From Biscogniauxia marginata (taxonomy: Eukaryota; Ascomycota; Sordariomycetes; Xylariales; Xylariaceae), in contig MU404062.1 in the NCBI GenBank assembly GCA_022695795.1, positions 620,001 through 684,000 on the forward strand: a stretch of DNA of 64,000 nucleotides. Direction: 5' to 3'. The first letter of the stretch is position 1, and each line of letters begins with the position of its first letter. A model generated the notes under the pieces. That model was not told where the DNA came from, ran no database searches, and saw nothing but the letters and a program-made list of their open reading frames with translations. Both the position numbers and the translations under genes were made by a program. Shown here in pieces: positions 49,740-61,858 of the stretch.

Positions 49740-50310
49740 GGTTCGATTATATCAAAGTAGCTTGCAAGTAGCAGCCCATCTGTTTTGACAACAGACTCAC
49801 ATCCCCGAGATCACTTGGGCTCAACAAGGGCTCTATCATGGCCTCAATATTCTCAACACGACCCGCATCCCCCCTCGTGACAACTATTTCACGTGCCGAG
49901 CGCCCCACGTACCCTCACAGTCTATTTGGGAAAGTTACCTGCCGTCCAAATCTGACCGGATACTGAAAAGCGAAGGGTGGATGGCCGTAGTATGGGCGAA
50001 TCTGGTTCCCATCAACTTTGTCGATCCCGTCCAGCTCGAAATATAAGTAGTTGCCGCGATCCGCATGAAAGCAGCTGGCTTGCGTTGCTTGCAACGCATG
50101 CAAATTGCGTCACCTGTGACCCGGTAGATAGTGTCGCGACTCTCGGGAGGGGTTACGGTTCGACAAACAGCAACCAGTGGAACGACTCCCGGGAAAATTG
50201 CGCATCGCCGGAAGGCACGAGGAATTACAGAAGACTATACTTCGTCCTACGTCCTTGACGCATTTCTCGTGGTCGCCTGTCTCGCGAGCTGTTGGGGTGG
50301 GCATTGCACG
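49740..50310 (-). pseudogene. Possible decayed gene, family unknown
   Basis: Three protein-like stretches occur on the minus strand in different frames. One around 50260-50160 reads FLVPSGDAQFSRESFHWLLF and ends at a stop after VEP. A second in 50103-49920 reads FHADRGNYLYFELDGIDKV... FQYPVRFGRQ before a GTAACT. A third near 49880-49745 reads EIVVTRGDAGRVENIEAMIE, continuing to SKQMGCYLQATLI before a stop. They look more protein-like than neighbouring frames, but I cannot join them into one intact gene. It may be a relic or an intron-rich gene I failed to resolve. Confidence 0.25.
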
Positions 50311-50738
50311 TTTACTTGACCAAGTTGCTGGCGGTATAGATCACCCTGTTTTGGAATGTGTAGTGTTAGCTATAGGCCGTCATACAAGGGAGAAAATATG
50401 ATGATTATGAAGTACTTGGCTAGAAGGCGTTGCCAGGCACTGGTATTACCTGTGTAGCTGTAGACTTGGTTGCAGGTCCAATGGTCTATATCATCCCACA
50501 ACTAACCCGGATTAAAGGAAACTTTTGAAGGCAATCTGATGGTTAGCATATCGCAACAAGATATATCGTGACATTCATAATCTGGGTAATTATCAATGAG
50601 TGTTTCATACATCAAATAAACCGGGGGTAATTATTTCGATGCGTTTCATCATCGGTAAACATAAGCGTTTATTCTGTTGAGATATAATCCTCGTCAAGCT
50701 AAGGTGCTTAACATATTTTCTAATTTCATCACATTCAT

Positions 50739-52895
50739 CTACTCATACTGCCGTTTCTTATCCCGTCTGTGGGATATAATCCATGCTGGGATGATAAATA
50801 ATCCAAGCGGACCGAAGGTCATCGCTAGCAAGATCCTACTTTTCGTTGTTTGTCCCACGGCCATTGCGAAAATAATGGCAGCGCACAGCACCGAGGATGG
50901 GCCTAAGATGGAAACGAACAAGCCGAAGATCAGAGCGATAAACCACCACTTTTCCTTTTTCAACCATTTTCCGAAACCACGGCGGAAGCTGTAGCCGCTC
51001 CTCCGGAGAGGTATCCCAAACGACACAGAGCCGCCCCGAAAGTGTTTGTAAATCTCGTGCTCGAGCTGGCGATCTGTCATGCTCTGGATATTGATCTCAC
51101 TCTCCACAAGTTCCTTATTGATTGCTTCTGCCAGTACGAGGATGGATTTCCATCGCCTAGGCACTTCCGGTTGGCCTTCGAGCGGTAATTGTAGTCGAGC
51201 CTTGAGCCACATGAAGTAGGTGCCAATAGTCCAGATACTCAGTAGGGCAATCATGATGAACAATTGTATGAACGAGAAGCCCCATTGGTATCTCTATACG
51301 TCGTGTGAGTGGTGATTAAGAAATCCAAGGGAGGTTGGCTACTTACATCTGGTATCGGCTGGCAGCTACCCCTGGATTGGATATCGCTAAGGAAATATGT
51401 ATTGTTTTGGTACGTGTAAGCTATCCTTGACATATTACTGAACGGTTGGGTTTCCCTTCCCGCACGCGGGTCGGTCCAATTATACCCGTAAAGAGGAGAA
51501 CTGGTTATAAACTTGAGTTAAGACCGCCCTTCCAAGTAAATAAAACAGGGTTTAAACACATGTATCGGGAGCAAAATCCCCTCAAGATGTTCTGAAAAGA
51601 ATATTCTAGCTCCTGAGACGGGACAAAGGTAGAGGGGGGTGGAGGAGTTTTTGAAATACATACCCAGCACCGACGAAGAAAGCTTCTATGTTTAACGATG
51701 GGCTCTGTATTTCAGTGTTCAGAAAACTCGATGTGCCATCTTGGAGACCGTAAAATCCGTATTCAGATACATCTAGTCAAAGAATAAGCTACCTCATATG
51801 AGATGTAAAATCATATGGGCACCAACATAATGATATATTGTTCTGTAATGAGCAACAGTCATCAGCCGGAGAAAATGGTCTGGATGACGAGCTGATAAGA
51901 ATTTCCCCTGAGGTATAATTAGCACCTATGTCTTCTCTTCTTTTCATCATTCTTACCAGAGACACCGTCTAAAGGCACGAGATACTCCCCAGTAAGATTG
52001 ACCCTCCAGCCGTCATGGATGACATAGGATAAGGCCTGAAACTCGGAAAATGGGATGTAGCTATCACTGATGTCCAGAACGTAAGCTTTGCTAATTGAAG
52101 TGTAACCGGTCATCGCGCTGGCGAAGGTTGGCCATCCGAGGATAAAAATCATGCTTGATATCATGAACAACATGGCAACTTTAGACTTCAGGCTGCGACT
52201 AAAGATAAAGTCCCGCACAAGGCGCACAGTAGATAAAATGGATGGGCTGTCATGCAGGAATATTATGAAGAAGGTCGCATAGGTAATAGGAGAAACCTCC
52301 ATCGAGGTCGTCACGTAGTCGGCGAATACACGCCAGGCTATCATTGCCATAACCGCCTGGCCCCCGCGGCCAATGATCTAGACATGTGCTTTTAGCTCAG
52401 AAGTAATTACAATAGGACATTATGATTCATCCTTACAATGTCCCATGATATATCGATAACCTTTGCCTCGGTGAAAGTGAAATTCCCGAGGCCTAAGCCT
52501 ATCTGGAAAAAGGTTGATGCTGCCCAGGGGCTATAGCCATCCTCAAAGGGGTTGAAAGAACCATCGGGCTGGCATGCCGACGTTGTTGGCTGAAGCCAAC
52601 GCGGGAAAGCGCTGTAAAGACCAAGGAAAACAAAGCAGCCCAGAAGTGAGCCGATCCAAAGGAAAAAAAGAAGCCATAAGCCCGCCCGCAACCACCGGAC
52701 AGCTCTGAGGTCCTCTAGAGCTTGATGGCGGGCTTCAGCCCAATGTTTTGAGAATCGCTGACGTATCCCTGGGCGAGCTGTGGGCTCGTTTTGGGGACCG
52801 GGGGTCGCTAGTGTGGGAGAATCTAATGACTCTGATGAAGTGGCTTCCGTCGCAATCAACTGAATAGTATCCGCTGGGCGTTTGGGTATCATCAT
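50739..52895 (-). CDS. Fungal polytopic membrane protein of unknown function
   Basis: Five exons (52895-52437, 52377-51957, 51772-51664, 51500-51347, 51293-50739) encode 565 aa, all joined in frame. The first 60 residues are polar and Ser/Thr/Pro-rich. A first membrane segment follows (LRAGLWLLFFLWIGSLLGCF), then a loop with CQPDGSF. After KVIDISWDIIIGRGGQ come several hydrophobic stretches (TYATFFIIF, VAMLFMISSMIFILGWPTF). The middle part looks extracytoplasmic (GYNWTDPRAGRE, N-x-T sites). Three more membrane segments close the protein (FIQLFIMIALLSIWTIG, WWFIALIFGLFVSILG, LLAMTFGPLGLFIIPAW). I recognise the overall type from filamentous ascomycetes but know no assigned function. The start is the first ATG of an ATGATGATA; a TTG-initiated extension was rejected. 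Confidence 0.75.
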
Positions 52896-53556
52896 TGGCA
52901 AGCATATTCAAACAGATACTAATCCAGCTTTTTGGCTCTGTAAAGCATTACAAACGACTAGGAAAACGTTGATTGTTTGATTTGACTCAAGTGAAGGGCA
53001 TATATTCGGTTTAGTTAGCTCTATTAAGAATGAGGTAGGAAGAGACGGCTGTGCTGTGCCTCTTGGGAGTGCATCTGGATGAATCTATATCTGCGCCAAG
53101 GGTAATCTGTCTCACAAATCGTTTAGACCTGATCACAGTCTGCGACAGTCCAGCCTCAATTACTTATTTTAAACTACTACCTCATGTTGCAAGCGCTTGT
53201 CTACTCCGTAATGCAAGCCACACTAATCTAAAGACAGTTGGGGGCCTAAGCATAATCATATACCCATAGTATAGATATATATATTCACGTATCCCGTAGA
53301 ATGCCTCGCATGAAAACAGTGAAGGAAGGCAAGCAATGGCAGTGTCGCAAAAGCGACGCCGCTAATTGCTTATGGAAATCAGGGCTTATATAGTCTGCGA
53401 TAGGCAGCCAGCTATGCAAATCCAAATCAAGAAAGGCAATGTGCAGAGAAGGATGCAGCGATGGGCAAGGGAGAACGCGCACCTTGATGTCTTAAAAAAG
53501 CGTTTTGCCTATAATAATGGATCGATTTCTGAACCTCACGCTTTAGGCGTCGAGGA
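52896..53556. other. Intergenic between membrane-protein and DJ-1 genes
   Basis: Upstream of the membrane-protein gene and downstream of the DJ-1 gene. No coding signal. A plus-strand frame overlapping the DJ-1 gene's end is a shadow. Confidence 0.5.
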
Positions 53557-54256
53557 TTACACGGCAAACGGATCATCGTTAGAATCGGGTTTCCGAATAT
53601 ACTCGGAAGCCGTTGCAAGGTCCGTAGCAACGGTGTCACCGTACTGATCCGAAATAAAGGCATACATCATGTCGATTCCGGCCGAGATACCTGAAGAGGT
53701 CCAGATATTGCCGTCAGTTACCCACCGTGCTTGGCGCACCCACTGCACGGCCGATCCTTGAGCTGTAGCCTAGCGGCACGGTCAGATGCAACCCTCTGAG
53801 CGATTTATGCTTGTTACTCACCCATTCCCAAGCCCTCTTGTTGGAGGTAGCACGTCTCCCGTCCAATACACCTGACATAGCCACAGCAGCACTCCCGGTG
53901 CAGACAGTTAGGAGATATCGCAGCTTGGGATACGTCGACCTGATGAAGTCAACGACTGGTTGGATCGAATCCTTATCTCGGGTTCCAAAGCCGCCAGGAA
54001 CGAGTAGGACTTCTATATCATCTGGACAGTCTTTGAAAGTATGAGTCGGTACCACACCTTGGCCGATGCTATGGCCTGAAGTCTCGGATTTCGTGAATAC
54101 TGGCTCGAGCGTAGCCGAGAGAATAGACAGCTCGAGAGGTTTGGTCTTTGAGAGAAGATTCAATATGTCGACCGGGCCAAAGACGTCAAGCGCCTGGAAG
54201 CCGGGAAATAGCGCAACGGCGTATTTCACCGGCGGCTGTTGGCTGAGCGTTGTCAT
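53557..54256 (-). CDS. DJ-1/PfpI family protein (isonitrile-hydratase-like)
   Basis: Two exons (54256-53822 and 53769-53557) encode 215 aa; the 52-bp intron is GTGAGT...CTAG. The fold signature is complete: VALFPGFQALDVFGPVDIL near the N-terminus, EVLLVPGGFGTRD, the nucleophile elbow LLTVCTGSAAVAMSG with C119, DGRRATSNKRAW, and the late SSGISAGIDMMYAFI. The CTGS and SSGISAGID motifs fit the isonitrile-hydratase-like branch of class-I glutamine-amidotransferase-fold proteins rather than DJ-1 chaperones. The exact substrate is unknown. An in-frame ATG at 54391 would add 45 residues with no family similarity, so 54256 was preferred. Confidence 0.85.
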
Positions 54257-55324
54257 TGCTGTGTAACCCCAAGCGACTGCTAGTATACTCGAATGATGAG
54301 GGGGTTGCAGAGAAGAGCGCTCAAGATCTGAGACAGAATAATGACTAAAGCATTTTGTAAGGAAGAGAAGGGCCTTGGCATGGCGCCCCATTTGAGGTTA
54401 GGAACCCTCAGATAACGGGGGTGCCCGTGTCAGCATACCCATTTTCTCCAGCCGCATGCAGATTTCGTATGACGCGAGGCTCCAACACGTATGGTACCCA
54501 TTTCAAATGAATCGTCGGGACGTAGATCTGGTAATCCTGTCCATTTTGAGCAAGTATAACCACACTGTTGTAGCAAGACGTCGTTGATGAGGCGATGAGG
54601 AATGCAATACTCTAGGACTTAGAAGCTAGTGAAGTAATATCGAGCTGAGAAAAGGCTCAGCTCACTAACGATATCTTCAAGAGGGATCTACACCCAATAT
54701 ACCCTACTCTTCAACCGCTATAATTCAAAATTTGCCCCCCATAGCCCGCAGTTATCCTTCTAAACAGCATATGTAACGAAGTCGTTCATTGACTCTACTT
54801 ACACTAGTGACATGGGAAAGGCTCATTCGACACTATCCTTGTGTGGGTCTTTACCTGACGAGGTCCAAAGGCCGGGGGATGCAGTGGACTTTTGTTCCCA
54901 TAAGAGGTCGCCGACCTTTAGGACATTTTTGCTGCCCGCCCAATGTACGTATCCGGGAGCCTCTTCCTCCCCTCACTTTCAAAAAATAAAAATAAAAAGA
55001 AAAATCTAGTATAATTGGCCTCCTACCACTATCCCCGAATTTGACTTGGATGGGCTTGTCCTCACAGGTTGCCGGCCCTAGATATAGTCTAGCTAAATGC
55101 AAAAGCGTCCAAACTACATCTACTGGGACAACATTTTTTTGCATAGAGTATGAGGAACTTGAAATAAAATCTCAAGTCGAAAATAACTTAAGGGGTATAT
55201 ACATAAAATATTAGCTAACCAGCCAAGACAAATATGAAAACGACAAGTCCTCCGCCTCCTCTATTCTACGCTGAGCCTCAAGAGTAGCCCTAGGGTTTGT
55301 TGTAGATACATGACGTGGCCGTTT
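54257..55324. other. Intergenic between DJ-1 and kinase-like gene 2
   Basis: It contains the upstream region of the DJ-1 gene and the 3' flank of kinase-like gene 2, with an A-rich run near 54980-55005. No gene was recognised. Confidence 0.5.
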
Positions 55325-57388
55325 CTAATTATCAGCGTCCATAATCAATGCCTGGACGATTCTTTTCATCGCGTCATTCGTCTCGTGCTGCCATCTGGGA
55401 TAGTTTTGATAATAGGCGCCAGTCCTCGTGGCGTTTAGGTTCCTGATGGTCTCATACAAGTCCTCGAGGTTTGGTACTTGTTCCACGGTCGTTGTCATGC
55501 ACTGAATGACGATCATTCCCAGCTCGGGGTCGAGGTTCGGATAGCCTACGGTGTTGATATCACCCCCGTATGAGTTAATCGTTCTCTGCGTCCCATCCTC
55601 TAGAGTTATGACTACATCTAATGGGTTAGGTGGCAGAGGAAGATTTTGGGTTATGAGGGATCGCATGATCTGTTGTATACGTATACATGAGTTAGTAGTT
55701 CGGGTATAAAGTAGGTAGGCATATATAAAATAGCGGGGCTACAAACCGTTCCAATCTCGAAAATATTCCACTTAACTCCTAGATCTTGCCTGCACAGTGA
55801 ATGTATTAGCAAATGTTGCAGTAGACCTTGAAACTCAACGGTTTACTCACCCTTCTGGGTCTGCAAACAACTGTGCTCGATCAAAGTCTATCAGTTTTAA
55901 GATTGGAACGTCATCGTGCCTCCCATCGTTGGGGTCGATATCACCGATTAAAACTAGAGCCAAGTGTCATTGTTGTCAGCGAATATGTTTCGGACGATAT
56001 CACTCGTATGAGGTCCCAAGACAACTATCCAGAAACAATCAGGGGCGCCTTACTGTTCCTTAAGTGCATATCATTATGCCGCATCTGATATTTTCTGTTT
56101 CGTTCTTCTTCATTACCTGGTATCCTCTCTCTTCTAGGGCGAGCTCCTCTTCGTCCCTTCGGGGGCCAGGCCATAGCTATACAAAACTGGACAACTGAAG
56201 GCAAGTCAAGGGTTGTCAGTCCTAAGCGCTTCCAAAACAGCCGTAATTAGGTTTTTCCCCTTCAACTTACGACACATGAAAAACCTGAGAAGTAGACGAT
56301 TTGGAATTGGGTAGCCCCAATTCCTAGCTCTAACAACAAAGTCACGCAGGCTTCCGTTTTCAATCATTTCCATGTAGACCGTTGGGCCGGGAGCATCGCG
56401 TAGTGGATTCCTCCTATTTCTCTTAATGCTGAATGGCTGTACTATATGTTGCGCACCGCGAAGCTTCTATACAACGAATTATGAATCAGTTACAAAGGTT
56501 CTTAGTACATTACTAAGTATAAGGGGTCAAAATTTTCAAGTCTACAACGGCTTAGACATTCTCTTACCCTCAACGTACGAATCTCATTCTGTAGGAAAGG
56601 CTCTTGGTACGGATAGATTGCTCGCTTGACTATAAATCGTGTAGAAGAGGACGTCGAGTACCACTACAATGACATGAGTCAGTAAAACTACATTTGTATA
56701 TATAAGAATAATAGGGTATGCCTCATGAATAGTTATCTCCTTTAGGAAACTAACGACTCCTAGACACACTAGTACAATAGAAGTAACTCCTGAATTTACA
56801 TACCCGACGTCTCTGTTTGATTTGACAGGACACACCAGTCATGCCATTTCCTATTTTCCCCTCAAAGGTAAATTGGCGCGGGTTTTGGTCAAAATACTGT
56901 TTGATTCTCTCAGCCTCTCTATTAGCAGCTTCCAGTATGTTTCCCTCGGGTCTTCGCCTAGGTATAGCATGTCCAGCGCCCCCAGCAGGTAGAAAGGCTG
57001 GAGGTGGAGCATTCGCAGATGGATAATTTGGAGGTGGACTCCCCGAAGGTGGGCCGGCAACAGGCGGAGGAGCTGATGGGTCAGAGTAAGTAGGTGGATG
57101 CAAATATGGAGGCGGAGGGGGAGGAGTTCCGTTATGACGCGGCATGCGAACTGGGGGAGCGTTCATCCAACCCCCTAATGGGTAAGCTGTAGACCCTGGG
57201 ACACGCGCAGGCTGTCTTGTGGCGAGTGTAATCCCACGACTTGAAGGGCCGGCTTGAGCATTTGAAGGATCAGCCTGCGCGCTTGCATGATTGGACGGGG
57301 CGTCTAGAATAATTTCTACTGAACTGTTACTCTCGTCCGAACTCGACCAATACTCTACAGGTTCGGAATCTGAATCTATCTGAGACAT
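55325..57388 (-). CDS. Protein-kinase-like domain protein 2 with Pro-rich N-terminus
   Basis: Seven exons (57388-56804, 56663-56568, 56463-56271, 56194-56054, 55953-55851, 55789-55747, 55669-55325) encode 501 aa. Residues 1-160 are Ser- and Pro-rich and disordered. Then come a glycine loop (GKIGNGMTG), lysine K208 (FIVKRA), glutamate E222 (NEIRTLR), hinge VYMEMIENGSLRDFV, AMAWPPKG, catalytic loop HNDMHLRN (331-338) and metal-binding LIDFDRA (361-363 DFD, where most kinases have DFG). The C-lobe starts WNIFEIGTIMRSLI. HND in place of HRD is common in this fungal family. Exon 6 ends at a GTTTGT donor, unusual but in frame. An apparent GTAATG donor inside exon 4 is read through, which preserves the catalytic loop. 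Substrate is unknown. Confidence 0.78.
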
Positions 57389-60300
57389 TGTTGATGGAAT
57401 CTTTCGCTCTGTAGGGGGCTTGTATCAATCTGGTCACCTGGGATATTAGTATGGCATGTTCGAAGCACAGTGGCCTTATTGATCACGCAACAAGGAACAA
57501 AAATCGAAACTAGTACTTTCAGACCGGTCTTTTCATTGTAGAGTACCTCTTGTAGCTAAACAAAGAACCCAGAACATTCGAACCTGTTTGCGGCGCAATT
57601 GTAAAACATGTCTGACTTTTTGTGGCTGTCTGAAATGTGCAGGACTATCAATAAACACGTGTATAACTAGAACTAAAAGCGAAGAGGGATATAGATAAGG
57701 TGTGTTGTATTCAAATTCTCGCATATAGGAACTTATTTCGTAATGCTATTATCTGACTGGCGCTGTTGCTAACTAGCCAGCTTTCCAATCCTCTAAGATA
57801 CCTATCTAACCCCCCCCTTTGTCTACTACAGCTTAACATATTTAATTAGTCTATTAGTTCCTTTGCCCCTTCCTATATTCGATCGAACTCGGGTTGACTC
57901 AGGGATAAAGCGAACGTATATAAGACTGAGCAACCTCCCCTTTAGCATATATTGCTGTGCGAGGAGGAATGAAAAGAAAGAAGCCAGAATGGTACATCTT
58001 ATATACCAAACAAACACTATGTTCCATGCTTTTGAGCGGAGTTCATGACATCAAGTATTTCCAAGTATATGGTGGCGTTTTTGGGGGTTGTTCCCCCAGG
58101 ATGAATCCCGTCTTATATACCTAGTTATGCTACACGGAGTGACTTATCCATCGGGACGTGCTAAGTTGACTGCAAGACGATAGTCCATTCCAGTCGCTCA
58201 CATACTAATCAAGCCCGTCCTCTTCCATGCCTTTCTTCTAGTTGTAGCGGCGTGTGTCAGCTTGCGGACGCCCGCCATTCACTCGAGGCGTAACCGCTAC
58301 CACGTTTTGCCCTCAGGCCCGTCCCAACCTAGCAAGTATATCCCTACCACAAGGGGCTATATTCTCACCGGGTGGGCAAGCTGGAGCGTGGCCGTATAGC
58401 GTAGAGTACATCGGGGAATATATCCATATACCGCCGCGGTGTTCACGGCTGAGAGTACCTCATAAGCAGATCACAATGTCGACGGGCTGAATAAAGTAAT
58501 ATCTGGCGAGACCCAGGCATAGATTCACGAGCTTGACTTTACCAAGCCCTTAGTTTTCCTCGAACTTAGAGAAGTATCGTTATGACAGGCGTGTACCATA
58601 TCATATTTACACCGGTGCCCGTATGATCTGATTGCGGACTGCCCGTCTTCTTAGTATCCTCTTTAGCTTCTATATACCTTCTTTGACTGCCATGAGTACT
58701 TTCGGATCAAGCGGAGATTGTGTGGTTCGTGCTCAGTGAATGGTATGATCCGGGTTGACGGGACGTTCGCATAATACGATTCGATCGTGTCACTTCTAGC
58801 GGTCTGGCGTCGGCGACAACCACGAACGCCAACAAAAGGATCAGTGGAAGACGAAATGACAGACCTAACGAGTAGTCTATAATCGTATCGGGCTGGTTTG
58901 GCCCTTTTCTTTTTGTGGCTAGTCATAACGTGGGCTGGAGGTTGGATTGGGGAAACATCTTACTTAATTACCAGCTTTTTCGTTGCAACGTGATGAGACG
59001 AGGCAGATAATAAGACGGTGTGAATATACCCCGAGTTGGATACGGGCTGTGGAAAGTTCCATATATGATTTCCTACCGAGAACCAGAGATTCTGTCTCTC
59101 TGGTTCAGGGAAACGTCACGTCTAATCCACATCGATGGGAGTTGGTCTTGGCGCATCGGAACCAGGGTATTCGACCCAAAATTTGCATTCTATAATCACC
59201 TCCTAGGCAGAATTTGTATGGAGATTAGTCCAAACTTTGTTATAGAAGCTGGAAAATATTTATTTGTATTGGTTCTAGAAACGCTGGCTAAAGACAGACG
59301 AACCCAACCAGATTTTGGTGGATATCTCATCTAAGGACTTCATTCTATGCATAATTCTGTGCAACCCACACAAGTTGTCAGGATTGACAAATGGCCCCGT
59401 TACCAGGAGTTTGGGCCTTGTGGCAGAAGAAAAAGCAAGTTTCCCGTCGCCCCCAGCTTACAACAAGGAGAATTGTGGTGATGTCACCTTGATGATAATG
59501 GTTTGGGTTTTCCGCATGCCTTCCTCCAGAAAACAGGCAAATGCAATGGTCACTCGGCTAGATCGATTCCCGAGCGCCATCCCCCAATCCCATATGTGTT
59601 TATTGTTACTACCCATCATCAGCTGCGTGAGGAGAAATCACACGTGTAAACCAATCAACAGGGCCAAGGCCGTCTAAGAGATGAACCGAAAATATCACCT
59701 GCATACGGGACCCCCCTTCCATCTGCAGATTTGGGCACAAGCCTCCGCTGTAGCCGCTTCGCTCTCGTAAAGCCGCAACGTCGAACTTGGGGGGTTACAT
59801 TGCATATATGCTTATTTCATGTTCCTGATAGGGGTCATAATAGTCATCTCGTCATGAAATTATTCTTTACGAGAAAGAATCGTGTGGGGGTATGTAAACA
59901 ACACAGCAATTTTATGCAGGTCCAACAAATGTCTCTGCACATTCAAATACATATTCCAATAGGTAATAACCTCTTACTCGCATGAAGTAGAAAATAAGAG
60001 CACGTCCAGAGTTCTCAGGGCATTATGAGACACAAAGACGCCTATAAATAGCAATCGTTCGATACCTTTCGATTCTCCAGTAAGTAGCCGTCGTTGTTCT
60101 AGGCTTATAAAGTGCTGCATGGGAGGGCAAATAATGAGCAGTATCCGAGAGGCTGAAGGGGACGAACCCAATTGGCTGCATGCCCGGCTAGTCTAGGACA
60201 CTCCGCATCAAGGGTATGTGAATTAGTAGATATTCTAACTACCCGAGATCGCCGTGGCCTTGCCAAAGAGACCCCCAGAGATGGTCTTTGTATACATATG

Positions 60301-60526
60301 TGATATGGTAAATACCCATGGGAATCAGTTCCTCGCCCCCTGGTTGCTTGACAAAGCACATCAAGACTAGCAGGGATCCCGCTAGATTAGCGTAAGCCCT
60401 ACACGTAGTCAGCCCCTAGATCGATCCATAACAGCTCATTGAACCGCATCTGCCGCAGCTAGCCACAGTGAGGTGGCTATCAGTAAGCACGGACAACATG
60501 TACGGTGAGGATCTAACTTCCTTTCC
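57389..60526. other. 3.1-kb stretch without a supported gene
   Basis: The part near 57400 is the promoter of kinase-like gene 2. Frames at 59020-59334 and 59315-59677 plus have no recognised motif and no coherent exon partners. No RNA gene was found. Confidence 0.4.
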
Positions 60527-60966
60527 GGTAAGTAGATGGCTAGTCGTGCGCTAAGAGCTTGGCGGTTCCCCGTAATTTTTTTAGCCAATTAATATACTTA
60601 CTTTGAAATTCTCTATATAAGTTAAATGTACTTAATTAATTTATAATATATTAATACGTATAATTAACACCTTAAAAATCAAAGTTAAAATCTTTATATC
60701 TTGCTTTTTATTTATATAAAAAAAATTATATAAAAAAAGGTTTTTTATATCGCTAATAAGTTATATATAATTTTTAAGTATTAAAACTAAGCCGTAATAA
60801 TATAAATTATAATAACGCATTTATCCGAATAGCTTTATTATAACAATTATAATGTGTAATTATGGCTATGACAAAGTCGCTATGAAAATTCAATATATGC
60901 GCGTGTCATCCTTATTACGGTGGGGAACTGTCGATCCCTTAGCGCACGACTAGCCATCTACCTACC
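60527..60966. mobile_element. MITE-like element with 45-bp terminal inverted repeats
   Basis: 60527-60571 and the reverse complement of 60922-60966 match at 39 of 45 positions, including an unbroken 24-base identity (GTAGATGGCTAGTCGTGCGC within it). Both arms end in GTTCCCC. The roughly 350-bp core is very AT-rich with no ORF, so this is non-autonomous. A TA flanks or abuts each end (GGTA...TACC), compatible with a Tc1/mariner-type TA target, but the exact borders are uncertain. Five of the six arm mismatches are transitions, as expected from RIP. It lies about 0.9 kb upstream of the hydrophobin start codon. Confidence 0.8.
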
Positions 60967-61701
60967 GCTTCCTTTCGTGTCGATTGAGTCCATCGGTCAA
61001 AAAGCCACGCAGCGAGCGGGAAAGTAGTTTGTGGTCCTGCGAGATCTTACTTGCTGGGTCACGGCAACGGTTCCGTGGTAACATTGCACTCCACAGCTTC
61101 TAGCCACAGTCCCAAAGACCCAATCAGAAGAGGTACCTCACCCCAATCAGGAACCACCCTCCTTGCTATTGAAATACAGGGTTATGAGGTTGCTTAATTA
61201 GGTGGTGAGCTCTCTAGAGAGTGTGGGAGGACCTGTCTATTGTATACATGACGGCTGCGGAGGCCTTGTACCTGTACATAGCAGCTACCCCCTTGATACC
61301 TATTTCAGCACTTGCCAAGTTTATAGGCAAACAGCTGAAGCCAAGCAGCCCGAGTAACGACAGCTACACAGATCATTGGAGCTGGGTAAATGTAGAGACG
61401 GGGAACGACGCCCCAAGAGGGAAGAGATCGTCGATTTATAGGATAATTGAGATCTCAGGCGAGAGTAAACGTTGCAGGATCGAGATTCTTCACACGCAGG
61501 TGATAGGTTCCATCCGTCACCACCATGACACGGGTAGTAAGGGGCTGTATAATGAATTAGTGATGGAAACTAGCAAAAGGGGTGGCTCGTACGCAGGTAG
61601 ATGGAGGAAAGGGGATCATCCCTCGGCCCCCCCCCCAAGAGACCATTCAATATTGACATCTATACGAATGTCATCCTGGGGATTCTGGAGCTACAAATGT
61701 C
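60967..61701. other. Upstream region of the hydrophobin gene
   Basis: No supported gene. A 201-codon plus-strand frame (61221-61826) crosses the TATA box and leader of the hydrophobin gene and has no recognisable motif, so I treat it as chance. Confidence 0.5.
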
Positions 61702-61709
61702 TATATAAA
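61702..61709 (+). promoter_or_regulatory. Probable TATA box of the hydrophobin gene
   Basis: TATATAAA lies about 150 bp before the hydrophobin ATG and is followed by a CT-rich stretch (61720-61858), consistent with a strong, regulated fungal promoter. Confidence 0.6.
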
Positions 61710-61858
61710 CGGCCCAACATCTCCCTGATTTCGTCCAGTTCCTCTCTCACTCACCACCCAAGATCACCAGCATCCTCAGCATCCTCTCCCGTAAGCCTCT
61801 CGCTCAAAACTCTCGCCGCTCCTTGAAGCCTCCTCGTCTCTCAACTATCTTTTCCAAA

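Noticed and set aside
56108..56132. GTAATG as an intron donor in kinase-like gene 2
   Set aside because: Reading through keeps the frame into MRHNDMHLRN, whereas splicing there would break the catalytic loop.
61221..61826. 201-codon plus-strand frame before the hydrophobin
   Set aside because: Crosses the hydrophobin TATA box and leader; no recognisable motif.
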